Of a stretch of DNA of 64,000 bases, positions 20,418 through 34,100 are shown in pieces. Both the position numbers and the translations under genes were made by a program. The stretch comes from Hofstenia miamia (taxonomy: Eukaryota; Xenacoelomorpha; Acoela): contig SCFE01000033.1 in NCBI GenBank assembly GCA_004352715.1, positions 905,226-969,225 on the forward strand. Reading direction: 5' to 3'. The notes under the pieces are model-generated. The model was not told where the DNA came from. It did no database searches and saw nothing but the letters and a program-made list of their open reading frames with translations. Position 1 is the first letter of the stretch. Each line of letters opens with the position of its first letter.

Positions 20418-21755
20418 TGTAGAATCTTGCCAATCCAATTTCCACATTTATTTCATAGTAACATTACTTTTCATAGTGAATATGACAATCAGGGTTGACA
20501 AGTTCCTAATTTTCTCCTTTCACTTGAGTGTTTGTTTGATTAACTTAATTTAATAAACATTAGCTTTTCTAAATGCATAACTAACAACAACTCATTTAGA
20601 TAGACAGTGGTAGATGGAAGACAGGGTTGAAACCCAAAGCAGTGCAATGTGATTCCAGATACATATCAATCAGCCACAACTACAGCTTGCACTTGAACTT
20701 CGCAGTGAAAACCATTAACAGAATTGGGGTGTGAATAGGAAACTCAGTGGTTGTGGATTTGTGATTACTTAAGAATTTAGTGCATTGATTGTTTTAGTTA
20801 TTATGCCTATGTAAAGATAATTGAATACAGCAACTGTGATGCTTTAGCTTGTTATTGAGCCTTACATATAATAGCCCTACAGATATAATAATACATGCTA
20901 GCCCTTCATACATGTAAACAATCAATGCTGTTGGCAAGAAAGCGAATGCATAAGTTTGTCAAAGGTCTATGAGATAAAACAGTGAGCAAATTAAATCTAA
21001 TACCAAAATAATAATAATAATTGTAAGGTAATAGCATGAGCTAACTAAATTCAATACTGAATTACCAACCATGATATAAAACCATAAACAACTAGAATTC
21101 AATAATGAAATAATAAACATGTAGAGCAAAGTAAATAGAATCATAATAATGGTCAAGCAATGAGTAATAGCAAAGCTATAATGGAGAAAAATCCCTATCC
21201 CTATTCATAACCTAAAAGCATTGCAAGGAAATTTCAGCTATTGCCCTCACTGCCATTGAATAGCTGATTGTGAGGCTGCTCCAGCATTCCTTTAAATGGA
21301 TGTGGGAACCATTGTACAATTACCTCTAGCACTTAAATGTTTAGCTTTCCATAAAGTGTTTAAATAACCTGACAAAAGAAGAAGTAAATCCAAACTAAAT
21401 TTGTTCATCAACCATTTCAACAATTGTAACATATTTATAGCACTTTTTAGTAAATAATCAAATACTTGTCTAGTACCTGTTTGATTGATTCTTGTTTACA
21501 ATTTTCCCTCGTATTTTAGTTCTGCTTTAATTATGCAATGTCAGTGTTAATTAGAGTACACAGTTTGGCCATCTTTGTTTTTACCAAATACTGTTGAGCA
21601 AAATTTAAATATAAACTGCATAAAACAATTTACAAATCAAATAATCAGTAATAATCATGTGTTTACATATTAATTATTATTATACTTTAGTCTTAGTTAC
21701 ATCCATCTTTATTCTTATTTTGACCACACATGATTATTTGATGGATTATACCACA
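20418..21755 (-). repeat. 5' LTR of element A (1338 bp)
   Basis: Homologous throughout to 5839-7170; on the minus strand it starts TGTGGTATAATCC and ends GATTCTACA. Compared with the other LTR it has TG or CA at nearly all positions where that copy has CG. The plus-strand flank at 21756 runs directly into accessory-gene copy 3, so this end is inserted in that gene or joined to it. Confidence 0.85.
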
Positions 21756-22563
21756 CTTACATGCAAAGCACAGTACATATCTTATTTGATGAAGATTTCA
21801 CACTGGAAACAACACAAGCTATAATGGCCTACAAGGAAAAAATAGCAGAAATTCCAGNNNNNNNNNNNNNNNNNNNNNNNNNNNNNNNNNNNNNNNNNNN
21901 NNNNNNNNNNNNNNNNNNNNNNNNNNNNNNNNNNNNNNNNNNNNNNNNNNNNNNNNNNNNNNNNNNNNNNNNNNNNNNNNNNNNNNNNNNNNNNNNNNNN
22001 NNNNNNNNNNNNNNNNNNNNNNNNNNNNNNNNNNNNNNNNNNNNNNNNNNNNNNNNNNNNNNNNNNNNNNGTAACATATTTATAGCACTTTTTAGTAAAT
22101 AATCAAATACTTGTCTAGTACCTGTTTGATTGATTCTTGTTTACAATTTTCCCTCGTATTTTAGTTCTGCTTTTAATTATGCAATGTCAGTGTTAATTAG
22201 AGTACACAGTTTGGCCATCTTTGTTTTTACCAAATACTGTTGAGCAAAATTTAAATATAAACTGCATAAAACAATTTACAAATCAAATAATCAGTAATAA
22301 TCATGTGTTTACATATTAATTAGCATAAAACAATTTACAAATCAAATAATCAGTAATAATCATGTGTTTACATATTAATTATTATTATACTTTAGTCTTA
22401 GTTACATCCATCTTTATTCTTATTTTGACCACACATGATTATTTGATGGATTATACCACACTTACATGCAAAGCACAGTACATATCTTATTTGATGAAGA
22501 TTTCACACTGGAAACAACACAAGCTATAATGGCCTACAAGGAAAAAATAGCAGAAATTCCAGA
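21428..22563. other. Assembly gap (21858-22070) with duplicated contig ends
   Basis: The LTR end and the first accessory-gene codons (about 21428-21857) recur almost unchanged after the N run at 22071-22563. The right copy contains an additional direct duplication of about 60 bp near 22320-22380. The simplest reading is two overlapping contig ends that were not merged. The duplicated short frames at 21761 and 22466 are the same gene start. Confidence 0.75.
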
Positions 22564-25190
22564 GATAAACATGGACAAAGAAAATTTGACAATCATACAT
22601 GTGTTGAAAGAAAAGGAATATACCAAGAATTTGGAGAAAAACATTGATCAAACACTACAAATGGCAAAAGTACAAAAGGTAAGAGTGGTTATAATTACAA
22701 CAATATCCCAAAGCATCTATTAGACGCATGCATGCAAACAGAAAACATCTTCCCTTGGGAGAAAACATCAAGGGATACAACCATCTCAGAATTGATTTGA
22801 TTCAACTTACAAATAGACTATTGGGCGCAGATCTATAGAATAATGGTGGACCCATGCATTGCAATCAATCTATATAAGCAGACTAAAACAATAGAATTGA
22901 TGGCAGATAAAGACAGTGTATAAAAGGCCAACACAATATTCATAAAATGTAGCCTAACATAGAGGCAGGAACACCTACAACAAATTCAGAAAATATGTAA
23001 GAATATGAAATTGCAACAGAAAGTGGAGGAGAATTGGCCAGAAAAAAAGATTGAGGCGCCATCGTGAAAGTTTCACAAATCAGTAGAACTAGCACTCACA
23101 AAGGTGCACAGAGCATATGAACTAAATATGAAAAACGACATCAAACAATTGGTATTTAAAGAGAAAAATGCAGTGGAAATCTGATATAGGACAACAGAAT
23201 GGATACTAGCAATATTAAAAACTAGAGATGCAGAGATTAAACTTCCAATCTCACAACATGTCAGACACAATTTAACAAAGGCAAAGAAATTTGAAATAGC
23301 ACTAGCCCCAATTAATACCCAAATTAAGAATTGGCTTCTAAAGGGCCACATCAAAAGAATGGAGTCACCCAATAAAACAGAGAAGCCAATACAAACAATG
23401 GAGAAAATAATTAGTCAAGTGATAATGAATGAAAACCCAATGGGAAAAATGTTGATAGTGGACATGGCCAACAAAACAGGGATATGTCCAAGTGAGATTA
23501 CAATATTCAAAGAACTGATAAGGAAATATATGTTGGAAGCAACATCAGAAACACAGCTGAGACAAATGGAAAATCAACTGTTGATAATGACAAGGAAAAT
23601 CATAAAATGGAAACTGGTGAGTACAGAGGAAATAAGAGAAACAGCAGTACTGAAAAATGTGCAGAAAATCCTCAAAAAGGAAATGGAGTGATATGAACAA
23701 GATAGTCTGAGATGCACATTTACAAAAATAATAAGGAGTGTGGAAATGATGAAAAAGGCGGAATAACTGAACCAGTGGAAGTTTGCAAAATGGTTACAAA
23801 AACACAAATGGAGATGATGGAAGAAGAGGAGTTGCTAACATCCTCACAGTTATTATTGTCCCTGAAAACACAACAAACAATAGATAGAATAAACATCAAG
23901 AAGTGGGGAGAAGTGAGCCCAGCAAGAACAATTGAATGGATAGACACCAATGATGAACAATTCTTAGTTGAAATAAAAGTAACTCAGGAAACCAAAGAAA
24001 TCAAAGAAATAAACTTTCAAAACATCAAAGAGCAACAAACAGTGGCAATGATGAAGTTAATGTTCACTGAAGCATTCATGAGAATGGAGTTGGAGGAATT
24101 GTTAAAACCATACAACCAACTGGCAGTAGACATTGAATGCATAACAGCAAGAATAGACATCAAGGAAGAAATAAGATTAAAACTAAGCAGAAAGGGACTC
24201 ACACACCATTTCAGAAGCAAAAATGAACTACACCACCACAAAAGGTCTAGCAACAGCACTGAGTACAGAAGGCCCATATCCACACATTGAGAGACAAATT
24301 GAAACAAAAATCTTAATCTGCACACCACCAGAAACAATAGCAATACCAGTGGTCCTGCCACACTGGAGACTGCCAAAAGAAGTTAGAGTTGTGAAAACCT
24401 TTGTACATGAGTACAAATCATATGTAAACACAGAAAAGAAGGCTAAAGCAATGGTAGAAGATGAGGGCTACAAGAAATCAAGAGAGATAATGCTGAAAAA
24501 TGATAATCAAGAAAGGATTGACATCAAAGGAATGATAATGGTATTCCAGCTGTACACACAGGGGAAACCCATTAACACACAATTACAAGATTTCAGAAAA
24601 GAAATAGAAAGTCACACTCTGAAAGCAATAATGCTATTCTCCAGGGTTAATGACATTGTATGGACAGATATCTGGGAAAGAAAATACCTTTACTATGACA
24701 TTATGAAAGAGTGGAAGTTGTGACTATGATGAGAATCAACAAAAACAATCCTAACAACATAAGTGAACAAGAGGTAATGGATAATACCAGCTTCTTTTAT
24801 AAGGACATGGCAAATACTCACAGTCTAAGGAAAGTGCTCATGTTCCTTTACCCAAATAATCAGATAAGAGAAGATCTAGCCCATACAAGCAGGGCTGATG
24901 CACAGATGATGCTAATGATAGGAATCAAAGGCATACAACTTTACCAGAAATATTATGATATATTCTCAAAAAAGATCAATGAACTAAGAGAAATTAAGCC
25001 AATCACTGAGAACATCTGAGAGGCGAAATTTTCAAAATAGGCCAACACTGTGACAACTGAAAGAGAGGCAGTCTTGAAAATGACGAAGCAAGTTAAGTTT
25101 GAAAAAACCAAATGGGAAGATCAGGAGGCAGAATCAATAATTTGGAAGGCAGACACATTTGTACATGGAGAATGAGCAGTCTAAAAATAA
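22464..25190 (+). pseudogene. Retrotransposon accessory gene, copy 3 (upstream of a type-D LTR)
   Basis: It starts within STVHILFDEDFTLETTQAIM and runs nearly to the true C-terminus, missing only the N-terminus. Blocks: INMDKENLTIIHVLKEKEY (22466-22723), VDMANKTGICPSEI (23359-23691), LLLSLKTQQTIDRINIKKWG and NQLAVDIECITAR (23712-24170), VVLPHWRLPKEVRVVK and LFSRVNDIVWTDIWERK (24223-24723), and MLMIGIKGIQLYQKYYDIF with the final FVHGE (24711-25175). About six stops or frameshifts separate them. The frame order is identical to copy 1. It ends about 35 bp before a type-D LTR, with a purine-rich GAGGTGGG between, so it lies at the 3' end of its element. Function unknown. Confidence 0.75.
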
Positions 25191-25208
25191 TGCAAGCTGA
25201 GGTGGGCA

Positions 25209-26301
25209 TGTAGCATCATCCAAATAAATCTAAGCTGAAAACGTCAAGATGAGAATAAGATCAAAAGAATGATGATTATAAATATTGTATTAGATCAGTT
25301 AGATTAATTTGTATTATGCAACCAAGAAACAATATGTGTCAGAAATAAGAGATTAGTATCAGTTGATAATAATACTTTTGGCAAAATGAGGGGGTGAAAT
25401 CACTTCCATTATTTTTAGCCGCCATATTGGCAAATGAAAGTTCAAATTTGAAATCAACAGGTACTTTTCTGGATTTGCTATAAATAGATACAAAACCTTG
25501 TAAGCAATTTGAAAAGAATTTTATTTGGAATTCTTATTTTGCTCTGCTATTACAGTTTGATTATTTAATATGATGTCAAGCTAAACGAGATTGATTCTAG
25601 GGTCTTTGTGCCAGACCATGAAAGTGCACATAGGTTAGGTATAGGGGTTTTTCTCTTGTTTAGCTAGCAATCATTCAGTACATGTATAAAAATAATGAAG
25701 TCCAAAATACAGTTGGATGACTGAAACCTAGGTAATATATTAGTACTAATTCAGATCAAAATTTTGTGACTATAAAATGACCAATAAAGTGACCAAGCAT
25801 GTACTAATTAATAAATGTAGGTTAGGAAGCTGCTTAGTGTTAAACTAAATATTAAAGCCAATATAATTCAGTAATGGCTACATTTAATATTTATTAAGCA
25901 ACCAGTAACAAGTCTGGTTGCACATTAATGAAGCACTTTTACAAAACAGAGTCTAAGTCGAGTTGTGTCTTGTCTTGAGTATGCACTGAGCTAGGATAGG
26001 GTACACATAAGTTGTATCACTGAGTTGAGAGGTGGAACTCAACCAAGTGGATCATCAATGAATTGGTGAAAGTGGATGTGGAGATCAGCTTCAGGCAGAT
26101 GCCCACTATTGATCCATGGAGAGATTGCTGTGTGGCTTCATCACCTAAATAGTGAAGAGTTAAACCTAGTTAAGCTATGTTAGCAGAGATATCTAAAAGC
26201 TCAATAGTATCTAGTCAGTAAATCCCTACCCACAAAGATATGACCAATGTTATAGTGTAACAAAGGATAAACAGTAATAATGACTGGTAGAGGATGTTAC
26301 A
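25209..26301 (+). repeat. Type-D LTR, 3' LTR of the copy-3 element (1093 bp)
   Basis: Starts TGTAGCATCATCC and ends GAGGATGTTACA. It is the reverse complement of the solo LTRs at 33043-34111 and 35696-36813, with clear similarity throughout. The start resembles that of the element A LTR (TGTGGCATAATCC), which suggests related elements. The matching 5' LTR and body are not in the window. Confidence 0.8.
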
Positions 26302-29300
26302 TTACCCTTTTTATTCATTAATATCAATTCCTCTGGGTTACAATAATACTGTGTTAATTTGATATTTAATATGTCAAAAGAGAGTGTCTATAAAAAAATC
26401 TTGATTATTATTTGCATATGTGTGTGACGTATTTATTCTCCATTTAATTTTGTTGATGCATATCTCTTATATCATGCTTAGATATATTTTGTGGGGCATT
26501 GTGTGATTCTTCACTCTCCCATCAGATGAACAATCCTTATCAAAAATTATCTATGAGGGGAAATGAAGATGGCAATTGACGACAATATATGAACTCACAT
26601 CAACATTAACATTGGTGATGATAAACTAATACAATAGACAAATTTAATAGTTGTAATTTACCATCATTATAAGTGGAATGTGTATAATATACATATATTT
26701 TGTCTTGTTTTTAAAATGTGGGCTTTATCATGCTCACTTAAATATTTTGGTTTTTATTTTGGAAATGGATGATTTAACATGTAAACTAGACAAAGCATTT
26801 TTTACTATTGTCTATAAAATACTAAGCATTTTTATTATTATCAAATCTCTTTTTGTTTAAAAATTATTCCAGATGTATTAACAAAATAGTTTAAAACTAG
26901 AATTTTTTTTAACATGTACATTAGTCATTACATTTTTTATTACATTGAATTGCAATCTCTTTTTGTTTAATTTCTACATTTAATATTTTCCATATGAGTT
27001 ATCAAAAACGTCTTCAAATAATTTGTTTGTTTAGAAACAAAATGTTGTTTTTGTAAATGAAAGTGTGTTTTGAAAAACAAAATGTAGACTTTTTTGTAAG
27101 TTTTCCCGAAAAAACATTGTATGTGTAAGCTTTTCAAAATCATGGAAAATTGATCAACAAAGCATAATGTGTGATAATGAGGTATATTAACAAATGCAAT
27201 GTAATTTATGCAAACAAGAGTAATGTGTGATATACCCGTGTATATTAACATGAAATGAAATTAGTCATTATATCAAAACAGTGTATACTAAATAGACCCC
27301 AACATGAATCATTGTAAACCTACTTGAAAAATCAATTAAAAACAGTCAAAAATCAATTAGCAGTTGTTAAAAATACATTAGTGAGCTGTCAATTAGAGAT
27401 GACTTACAAAAACCAATCCTCCAATATCGATGAATCAGCCAAGTGCTATGAGAACTTCAAGGTGTCCCAATGGAACAGGGCCTGACCTTCTATTACTACT
27501 TATGATCCTCCATTCAGAAAGAATTCATTTCCTAAATGTGAATAGATATTGCACATCCATAACTATTTACTAGCATATCCATATTAAGAGCAGCACAGAA
27601 CAATAGTGGTTGTATATAAATCACAATCAGGCAATGAACTAATTCACTAGAGTAGAAATGTAAACAGATTACTGAAAGAAAAGTATGCATTTTTTGCATT
27701 ATTTTTGGCTTTATGAACACAACAATAACGCCAATAATAAGGAAAAGCAAAATAAAGCTAAAATAACGCAAAAAATGTTACTTGGGTAGCCTGATAATCT
27801 TAAAGAAATTTTGGAATTTGATCTAATAAATTCAAAAGTCTAATTGGTGATATTCAGTGGTTATCGACCAATTCAAGACTCAAGGAAATAACGTATCAGA
27901 CATCAACTTTAGCAAGTGTGGCTGACAAAACCATCCACTGCCGATTTGAAGTGTATCAATAAACAGGTAAGGTACATAATCCAAATCATATGGCAATCCT
28001 AGCTGGTGTAGTTATTTAATTTTTGGGGTATAAACATTATCCATTGGTCATTCAAGAAATTGAAAATGCTGGCAAGGAGTGCCCCGGCAGCAGAGACTAT
28101 CTATATGCTTTATGATATGACTGTGTTCGTTATATTCGAAATTTTTTAGTCTAGTGTTGGGTCACATTTATGGGATCACTATTTATACTGACAGCTGTTA
28201 ATTAATTACCCAATTTCATCTAATTCAATTCCTCATGCAAAACGTTTAGCAACTGATTTCGAGTTCATTTGAGAAGGCATTGCAAAAAGTGAACAGAATT
28301 TCAGTTTGTCAATTCATATGATATGGTAGCAGATTGTTTAATGAAACATAATGTTAAATGATGCGATTCTCGTCTTCCTGCTATTAATCATTCTGATGAC
28401 ATTTTGGAATGTGATTACAGTTTAATTTTACACTTTTTATTATTTAAACAAGTTGCTAAACCAAACTGATCAATTTTGTAAATAAGTAATATTTTATTTT
28501 GTTACCATTTTCATAAGTAGTTTGTATACCAATAAATGAATATGTTCTTTTTACTATCTTATTGTACTATAACAGTAAGGTTAACGTAGGATCTGATCCT
28601 TTAAACTAATATCAATGCATTTAATTTTTGTCAATGTAAATCCTGAAATTTTGAGTCTTGCCCGGATTCATTGATAAGATGTGTTGATCTGACCTTGCTA
28701 TTTGGTGACCTAAAGTGATCCACACCACGTGTTGAACTGAATCCACGCCTGGTGGAACATGAGGAACATAAAAGAAATAAATTCATTCTAAATTTAGCAA
28801 GCATTCAAGAAGCACAAAAGCTAGACAGAGAGAAACAATGAGTAGTCAATTTTTTATTGTTGAAGAACACAATTCTTACCTTGAAATATTTGACGTTAAA
28901 AAATGTATTTCTTAAGACTTTTACTAGTTAATTAATAAGAATTATTGTTCTTAATATCATTATTATTATTTTAGAGAATAATTGCATTATGGTCACATTA
29001 CAGCTTCTTTTAGGCAGGCATTAAAAGATGAAATCTCTATGGGATTTTAAATGAAAACGATGCAGGAGAGTCAAATAGTTATTATGTTGCTTAAATATGT
29101 GTGCAAACCTACTTCTTTATTAATGACTATATACATGTAATGTTAGTATGTGCCATCCATTACTTCAAAATCTATTAATTATATTCTTAGCTGTTGATAT
29201 TAAAGTCATAGTATATATTGATATTCGATATTGAAGGATTTCAAAATTCTTACCATCAAATGCTTTACTTCCCACGTTCAAAATAAATATTAAAGTTAGT

Positions 29301-29405
29301 AAGTGTAAGTCTGTCATACTACAAATTAACAAGGTAGTGACACCTAATGCTTAACATTAATAAGATTAACTAAAAATTACTATGCAAAAAATCAGAAATC
29401 ACTAT

Positions 29406-29445
<40 letters not shown>

Positions 29446-30738
29446 TATAAATTATTACATTTGCTAATTTAAAGCTTTTCAATGATAAAGCATATAGTGA
29501 GGGCTAATACATCTTAAAAAGGAATGCGCAGTTATGCTGCAACTGAAATATTTATTTCACCTTTCTAAAGATTACATACAACCAATTATTTAGCTTACAT
29601 GCTTCACTACCTGATTGAATTTAGTATAAGAACATTACGAGGTGCTAGGTGCACGTGGCCACGGTTGTATATCACTTCCTTCAAGACCGATATCACCAAA
29701 AATTAAAAACTGTTAGAGACAAGATTTCAATGAAGGCGTAATTAAGGATATTTAAATAAGTAAATGTATTTTATTAGACTGTATTTCGATTAGTTTCTAT
29801 GTAGTTTAGAACATTGAAATATGGAATTGCAAGTAAATATATATATTCATATACATGTAGTCAACTAAATATAGATAAATAAATGTAATGAGCAATTAAA
29901 TCCAATTGTGCTTCTAAGCATGAAAATATATGAAATAGAAACTAGTAGTTAAGCATACTATTAGAAATTATTAAAAAAAGTGAAAATTCAAAGAGCAACA
30001 CGTTATTCATATATTTAAACATCTTTAGAAAGTCTTCATAAAGTGTGTCAAAAACACAACCTAATGATGAAGCTGACGAGAACCACCAACGCAATCTAAC
30101 CTTGATGATGATGATGGTGTATATCACCTTTACCGAATCCACTTAAAAGCCTATTGCCTGATGCAACGCTTTTGATTTCCATGAAAATTAGAATTATTAC
30201 AAGAATGAGGAATTTGAAGTTAAAATTCATTGTTACTTGATTTTTGTTACCACCAGAATTTGCCACTATTTATTTTTGTGCATAATCACATAGATTAATC
30301 TTACGTTAACTATATATTAACAGACTATGCACTTAATGCCAAGTTCATTTTTACGTAAATTGAATATTATAACTATTTAAACAAGATTTAGTTTAGTGAA
30401 AGTCAAATAATGATAATATAACACAAATAAGAAAATTTCTGAATATAGTGTGTAGATATGTTGGGCCCTTTTATTACTTTGGATAATTTTTAAACTAAAG
30501 AATTTATATTTTAAGTTGGTATTTATCAAGGTGTACATAATTATGTGATGAAAAAGTAGTAAGTTTTTGTTACTGATTGGAAATGGTTAGAAATTAGTTA
30601 ATTACATATACTATTTTGATGCATGCTTTTCAAATTTCTAGTTACAATTAGCAGGTTTAGAGAGTAGGTGCCGACTATTGTCACATTATTACTAGCACAG
30701 ATTACCTATGAGCCTATTCCACCCATGATTATCATGAG
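26302..30738. other. AT-rich stretch without identifiable genes
   Basis: Only short frames of 60-95 codons occur, with very AT-biased composition (mostly Phe/Ile/Leu/Asn). I see no protein similarity, tRNA or tandem array. A (TA)n microsatellite lies at about 29411-29443. The region may hold old, unrecognisable transposon remains. Confidence 0.6.
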
Positions 30739-30875
30739 CAGGGGCTTACCCAGGATTTTCTGACGGGGACATCATCATCATCATTACCCTCGAAAATTTT
30801 TGAAAATATCGAGAAAATCAAACTAGGAAACCTGACGGGGGGACATTCTACCATGCCCCTCTGCGTACGCCACTG
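30739..30875. mobile_element. Small hAT-type MITE (137 bp)
   Basis: The left end CAGGGGCTTACCCAGG and the reverse complement of the right end, CAGTGGCGTACGCAG, form imperfect inverted repeats of the hAT style (CAGNGGC). It is flanked by the 8-bp direct repeat ATCATGAG at 30731-30738 and 30876-30883, the target-duplication length of hAT elements. The interior has the GGGG-rich patches common in such elements. Noncoding. Confidence 0.8.
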
Positions 30876-31123
30876 ATCATGAGCATAGTAAACTTCTATT
30901 TACTGAATTGTAAAAAATAGAACGATTTGCAACTATTTATCTAGTCTTCTACTTTACCTAAATATTTCTCTTGTTAGTGTTCTCAACATTCTGCAGTTTG
31001 AGAAATGAGAAACAAATGAGAAATTCACTCTTGAATCAAAATGTTCTGAAAGCAAATGTTTTGCTTCCATCCATGTAATTTTCTTTAATAAATAAAGGTA
31101 AATACAGGCGCGCTGCCAGAATT

Positions 31124-34100
31124 TTATGATAGGGGGGGCGTTTTTTTAATTTTAGGTGCCAAAAAATACACTATATTTTCTTTATGAAATTGAGAAACAA
31201 GACATCTTACGTACTTCTTGAGACTATTATCATACATGCGGTGAGGATGCAATTGCAAAAATTTTTGGACAACAGACCTGTAGTCAATTGGGTGGCCGTA
31301 ATGAATATTAATTAAGGCCAACGACGATAGCCTGTCGATTTGCATAGAGGCACATAGCCATGGTTGGAGTTGACAAAGCACTGCAAATGTTCTTTTGCAT
31401 TCACAACTTGTGACTGAGAGAGTCCATCCAATTTTTATTAGAAGGAATAAATTGGGAAACATTGTTTGGTCGCATTTCAGCAACGTCTTGGCCAGTGAAG
31501 ATGGTCTGCCTTCAGGGCTAACTGCCTCCCATTTCCTTTTCCATAAGACCAATTCCATATCAACTAAATCAGGATTTGGAAGATCACCGTGGTATAATTT
31601 ACCATTTCCAATAGTTCATTTTCACTTTCTGCATTGTACAAGATACTCGGAATTAAATAAATCAACCGGGACGATTTCTGGGAAAGTTTGGTGATAATAT
31701 GGAATCAAGAATAGCTAATGTTTGGTGATAGTAGACTTCTGGTGTGTCAGCTGGTGTGTTATCACGATGAAGATGTCGCCTAGCTATTCGTGGAAGAGAT
31801 TTATTCACACCAATATGTTCAGCTGTCCGACAAGCCTGATTATATATTTTGTTAAACTGATTATCAACATCAATTCACTGCTCATTAATATGCTATTTCA
31901 CTGTTTCGATTTCTTGAAAGGCTTTCACAATGTCAATGCATTTACTTTGCTATTTCTTTGTTACCCCATGAAGAGGATGAAGTAAACGATATAGGGAGGC
32001 AACACCAACAATGAACCCAAAATCGCAAATAGAATTTAGAAGACTCATTGCCTCTTTCTTGTTATTAGATGACCATCCTGTCGTATATATATCGGAATAA
32101 TCAGCTTTATTTGGATGTGTATCATTGATAATTTCAAGAGCTGTTATTATAAACGTCAAAGCTAAATAAAAATGTTCACAAATAATCACTTTTCTAACTT
32201 GTGCGTCAATGCTACTTTGACTAGCAATATGTTCCAAAAGAGATTCTTTCTTGGGAGAATAGTTGAAAAAGATTGCCAGGTCAGTCAGTTTGGCAAATAT
32301 AACCTGAACTACAGGGTGCTTACATGACGACACAATTGAAAGGTTGCAATGACTATATACAGCCAAAGGTTTCTTATTTAGGATAAATGAACAAAGGCCC
32401 GTTTTTTCACCCGCCATATTTGATGCGCCATCGAAATCCTCACATATATTTCCTTGCTTGTAAACAAATTGTATGCTGATGGACATGATCTGATCATTGC
32501 TCGAAGTAACTTCATCAGCAATAATAGAATGGAAGCCAGATTCTTTGACTTCTGAAATAATGTTAGCTCTGATTGTATGATTTCCTATGGTATTGATCAT
32601 CTCATTTTGGCTCTGCATTCGAAGGTGCATTGCATTCCTCATCATGGGCTGTGTCAGATTTTGATACAGAACAGGGTCATCAATTGACATTTCTTTAATA
32701 AGAGCAAAAAAATTTCCATGATTCTTTTCCAAATCTTCTTTGTTTAAAACGTCTTCTCAATGTCCACGCAACGCAATGACCTGTTTACAACAGAAATGAG
32801 CAGCTCTCGCAATCTTTTCAAGGATTTTTTCGTAGGTCTGGTAGCGATGTTTAATTTCTTCATCAATTAATACTGGTAGAATCCTCTGGGGATTTTCGAA
32901 TCTAGCTTTGAAATCATCCGTTTTGGAAACCGCATTCTTATGACAGGCAGTACCATTATGCTGCTTCTGTTGGTGTTTTATGTTGTGCCATTGACTGTAT
33001 CCTGCATTAACAAATAAGTGAACAATTTTTCTTCTTTCTGGTGTAACATCCTCTACCAGGCATTATTACTGTTTGTCCTTTGTTACTCTATAACATTGGT
33101 CCTATCTTTGCGGGTAGGGATTTACTGACTACATACTATTTAGCTTTTGGATATCTCTGTTAACATAGCTTAACTAGGTTTAACTCTTCAATATTTAGGT
33201 GATGAAGCCATACAGCAATCTCTCCAAGGATTGATAGTGGGCATCGGGCCGAAGCTGATCTCCACATCCACTTTCACCAATTCATCGATGATCCACTTGG
33301 TTGAGTTCCACCTCTCAGCTCAGCGAAACAACTTATGTGTACCATATCCTAGCTCAGTGCATACTCAAGACACGACACAATTTGACTTGGACTCTATTTT
33401 GTACAAGTGTTTCATGAATATGCAACTGGACTTGTTACTAGCTGCTTAATAAATATTACCTGTAGCCATTACCAAAATATATTGGTTTTAATAATTAGCT
33501 TAATATTGAGCAGCTTCCTAACCTACATTCATTAATTTGTACATGCTCAGTCACTTTATCAGTCATTTTATAGTCACAAATTTGGATCTGAAATAGTAGT
33601 AATATATTACCTAGGGTTCAGTCATCCAACTGTATTTCGGATTTAGTTATTTTAATACTTGTACTGAATGATTGCTAGCCAGCTAAATGAGAGAAAAACA
33701 CCTATACCTAACCTATGTGCACTTTCGTGGTCTGGCACAAATACCCTAGAATCGATCTTGATGATGGATCCAGCCACTACTAAACACCACTAGTTTAGCT
33801 TGACATCATATTAAATAATGAAACCATAATAGCAGAACAAAATAAGAATTCCGAATAAAATTCTTTATCAAATTGCTTACAATGTTTTGTATCTATTTAT
33901 AGCAAATCCAGAAAAGTACCTGTCGATTTCAAATTTGAACTTTCGTCTGCCAATATGATGGCTAAAAATAATGGAAGTGATTTCGCCCCCTCATTTTGTC
34001 AAGAGTATTAATCTAATTGATCTAATACAATATTTATAATCATCATTCTTTCGATCTTATTCTCATCTTGGTTTGATGTTTGCAGCTTAGATTTATTTGG

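Larger units (their letters stand above)
5839..21755 (-). mobile_element. Ty3/gypsy LTR retrotransposon A with extra downstream gene
   Basis: Read on the minus strand the order is 5' LTR (20418-21755), primer-binding site, gag, frameshift site, protease, RT, RNase H, integrase, repeat linker, accessory gene, polypurine tract, 3' LTR (5839-7170). Order PR-RT-RH-IN places it in Ty3/gypsy. It spans 15.9 kb, or about 12 kb without the nested 3.7-kb element N and a 234-bp inverted-repeat insert. All frames carry stops or shifts, so the copy is inactive. No matching target duplication is seen (GTAT at 5835-5838 against CTTA at 21756-21759), and CpG content differs sharply between the two LTRs. This copy may therefore be a recombinant or chimera of two insertions. 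Confidence 0.85.

Noticed and set aside
26388-26410. GAGTGTCTATAAAAAAATC resembling a mariner terminal repeat
   Set aside because: The match to the terminus at 44277-44299 is partial, and no second terminus or TA duplication is found nearby.
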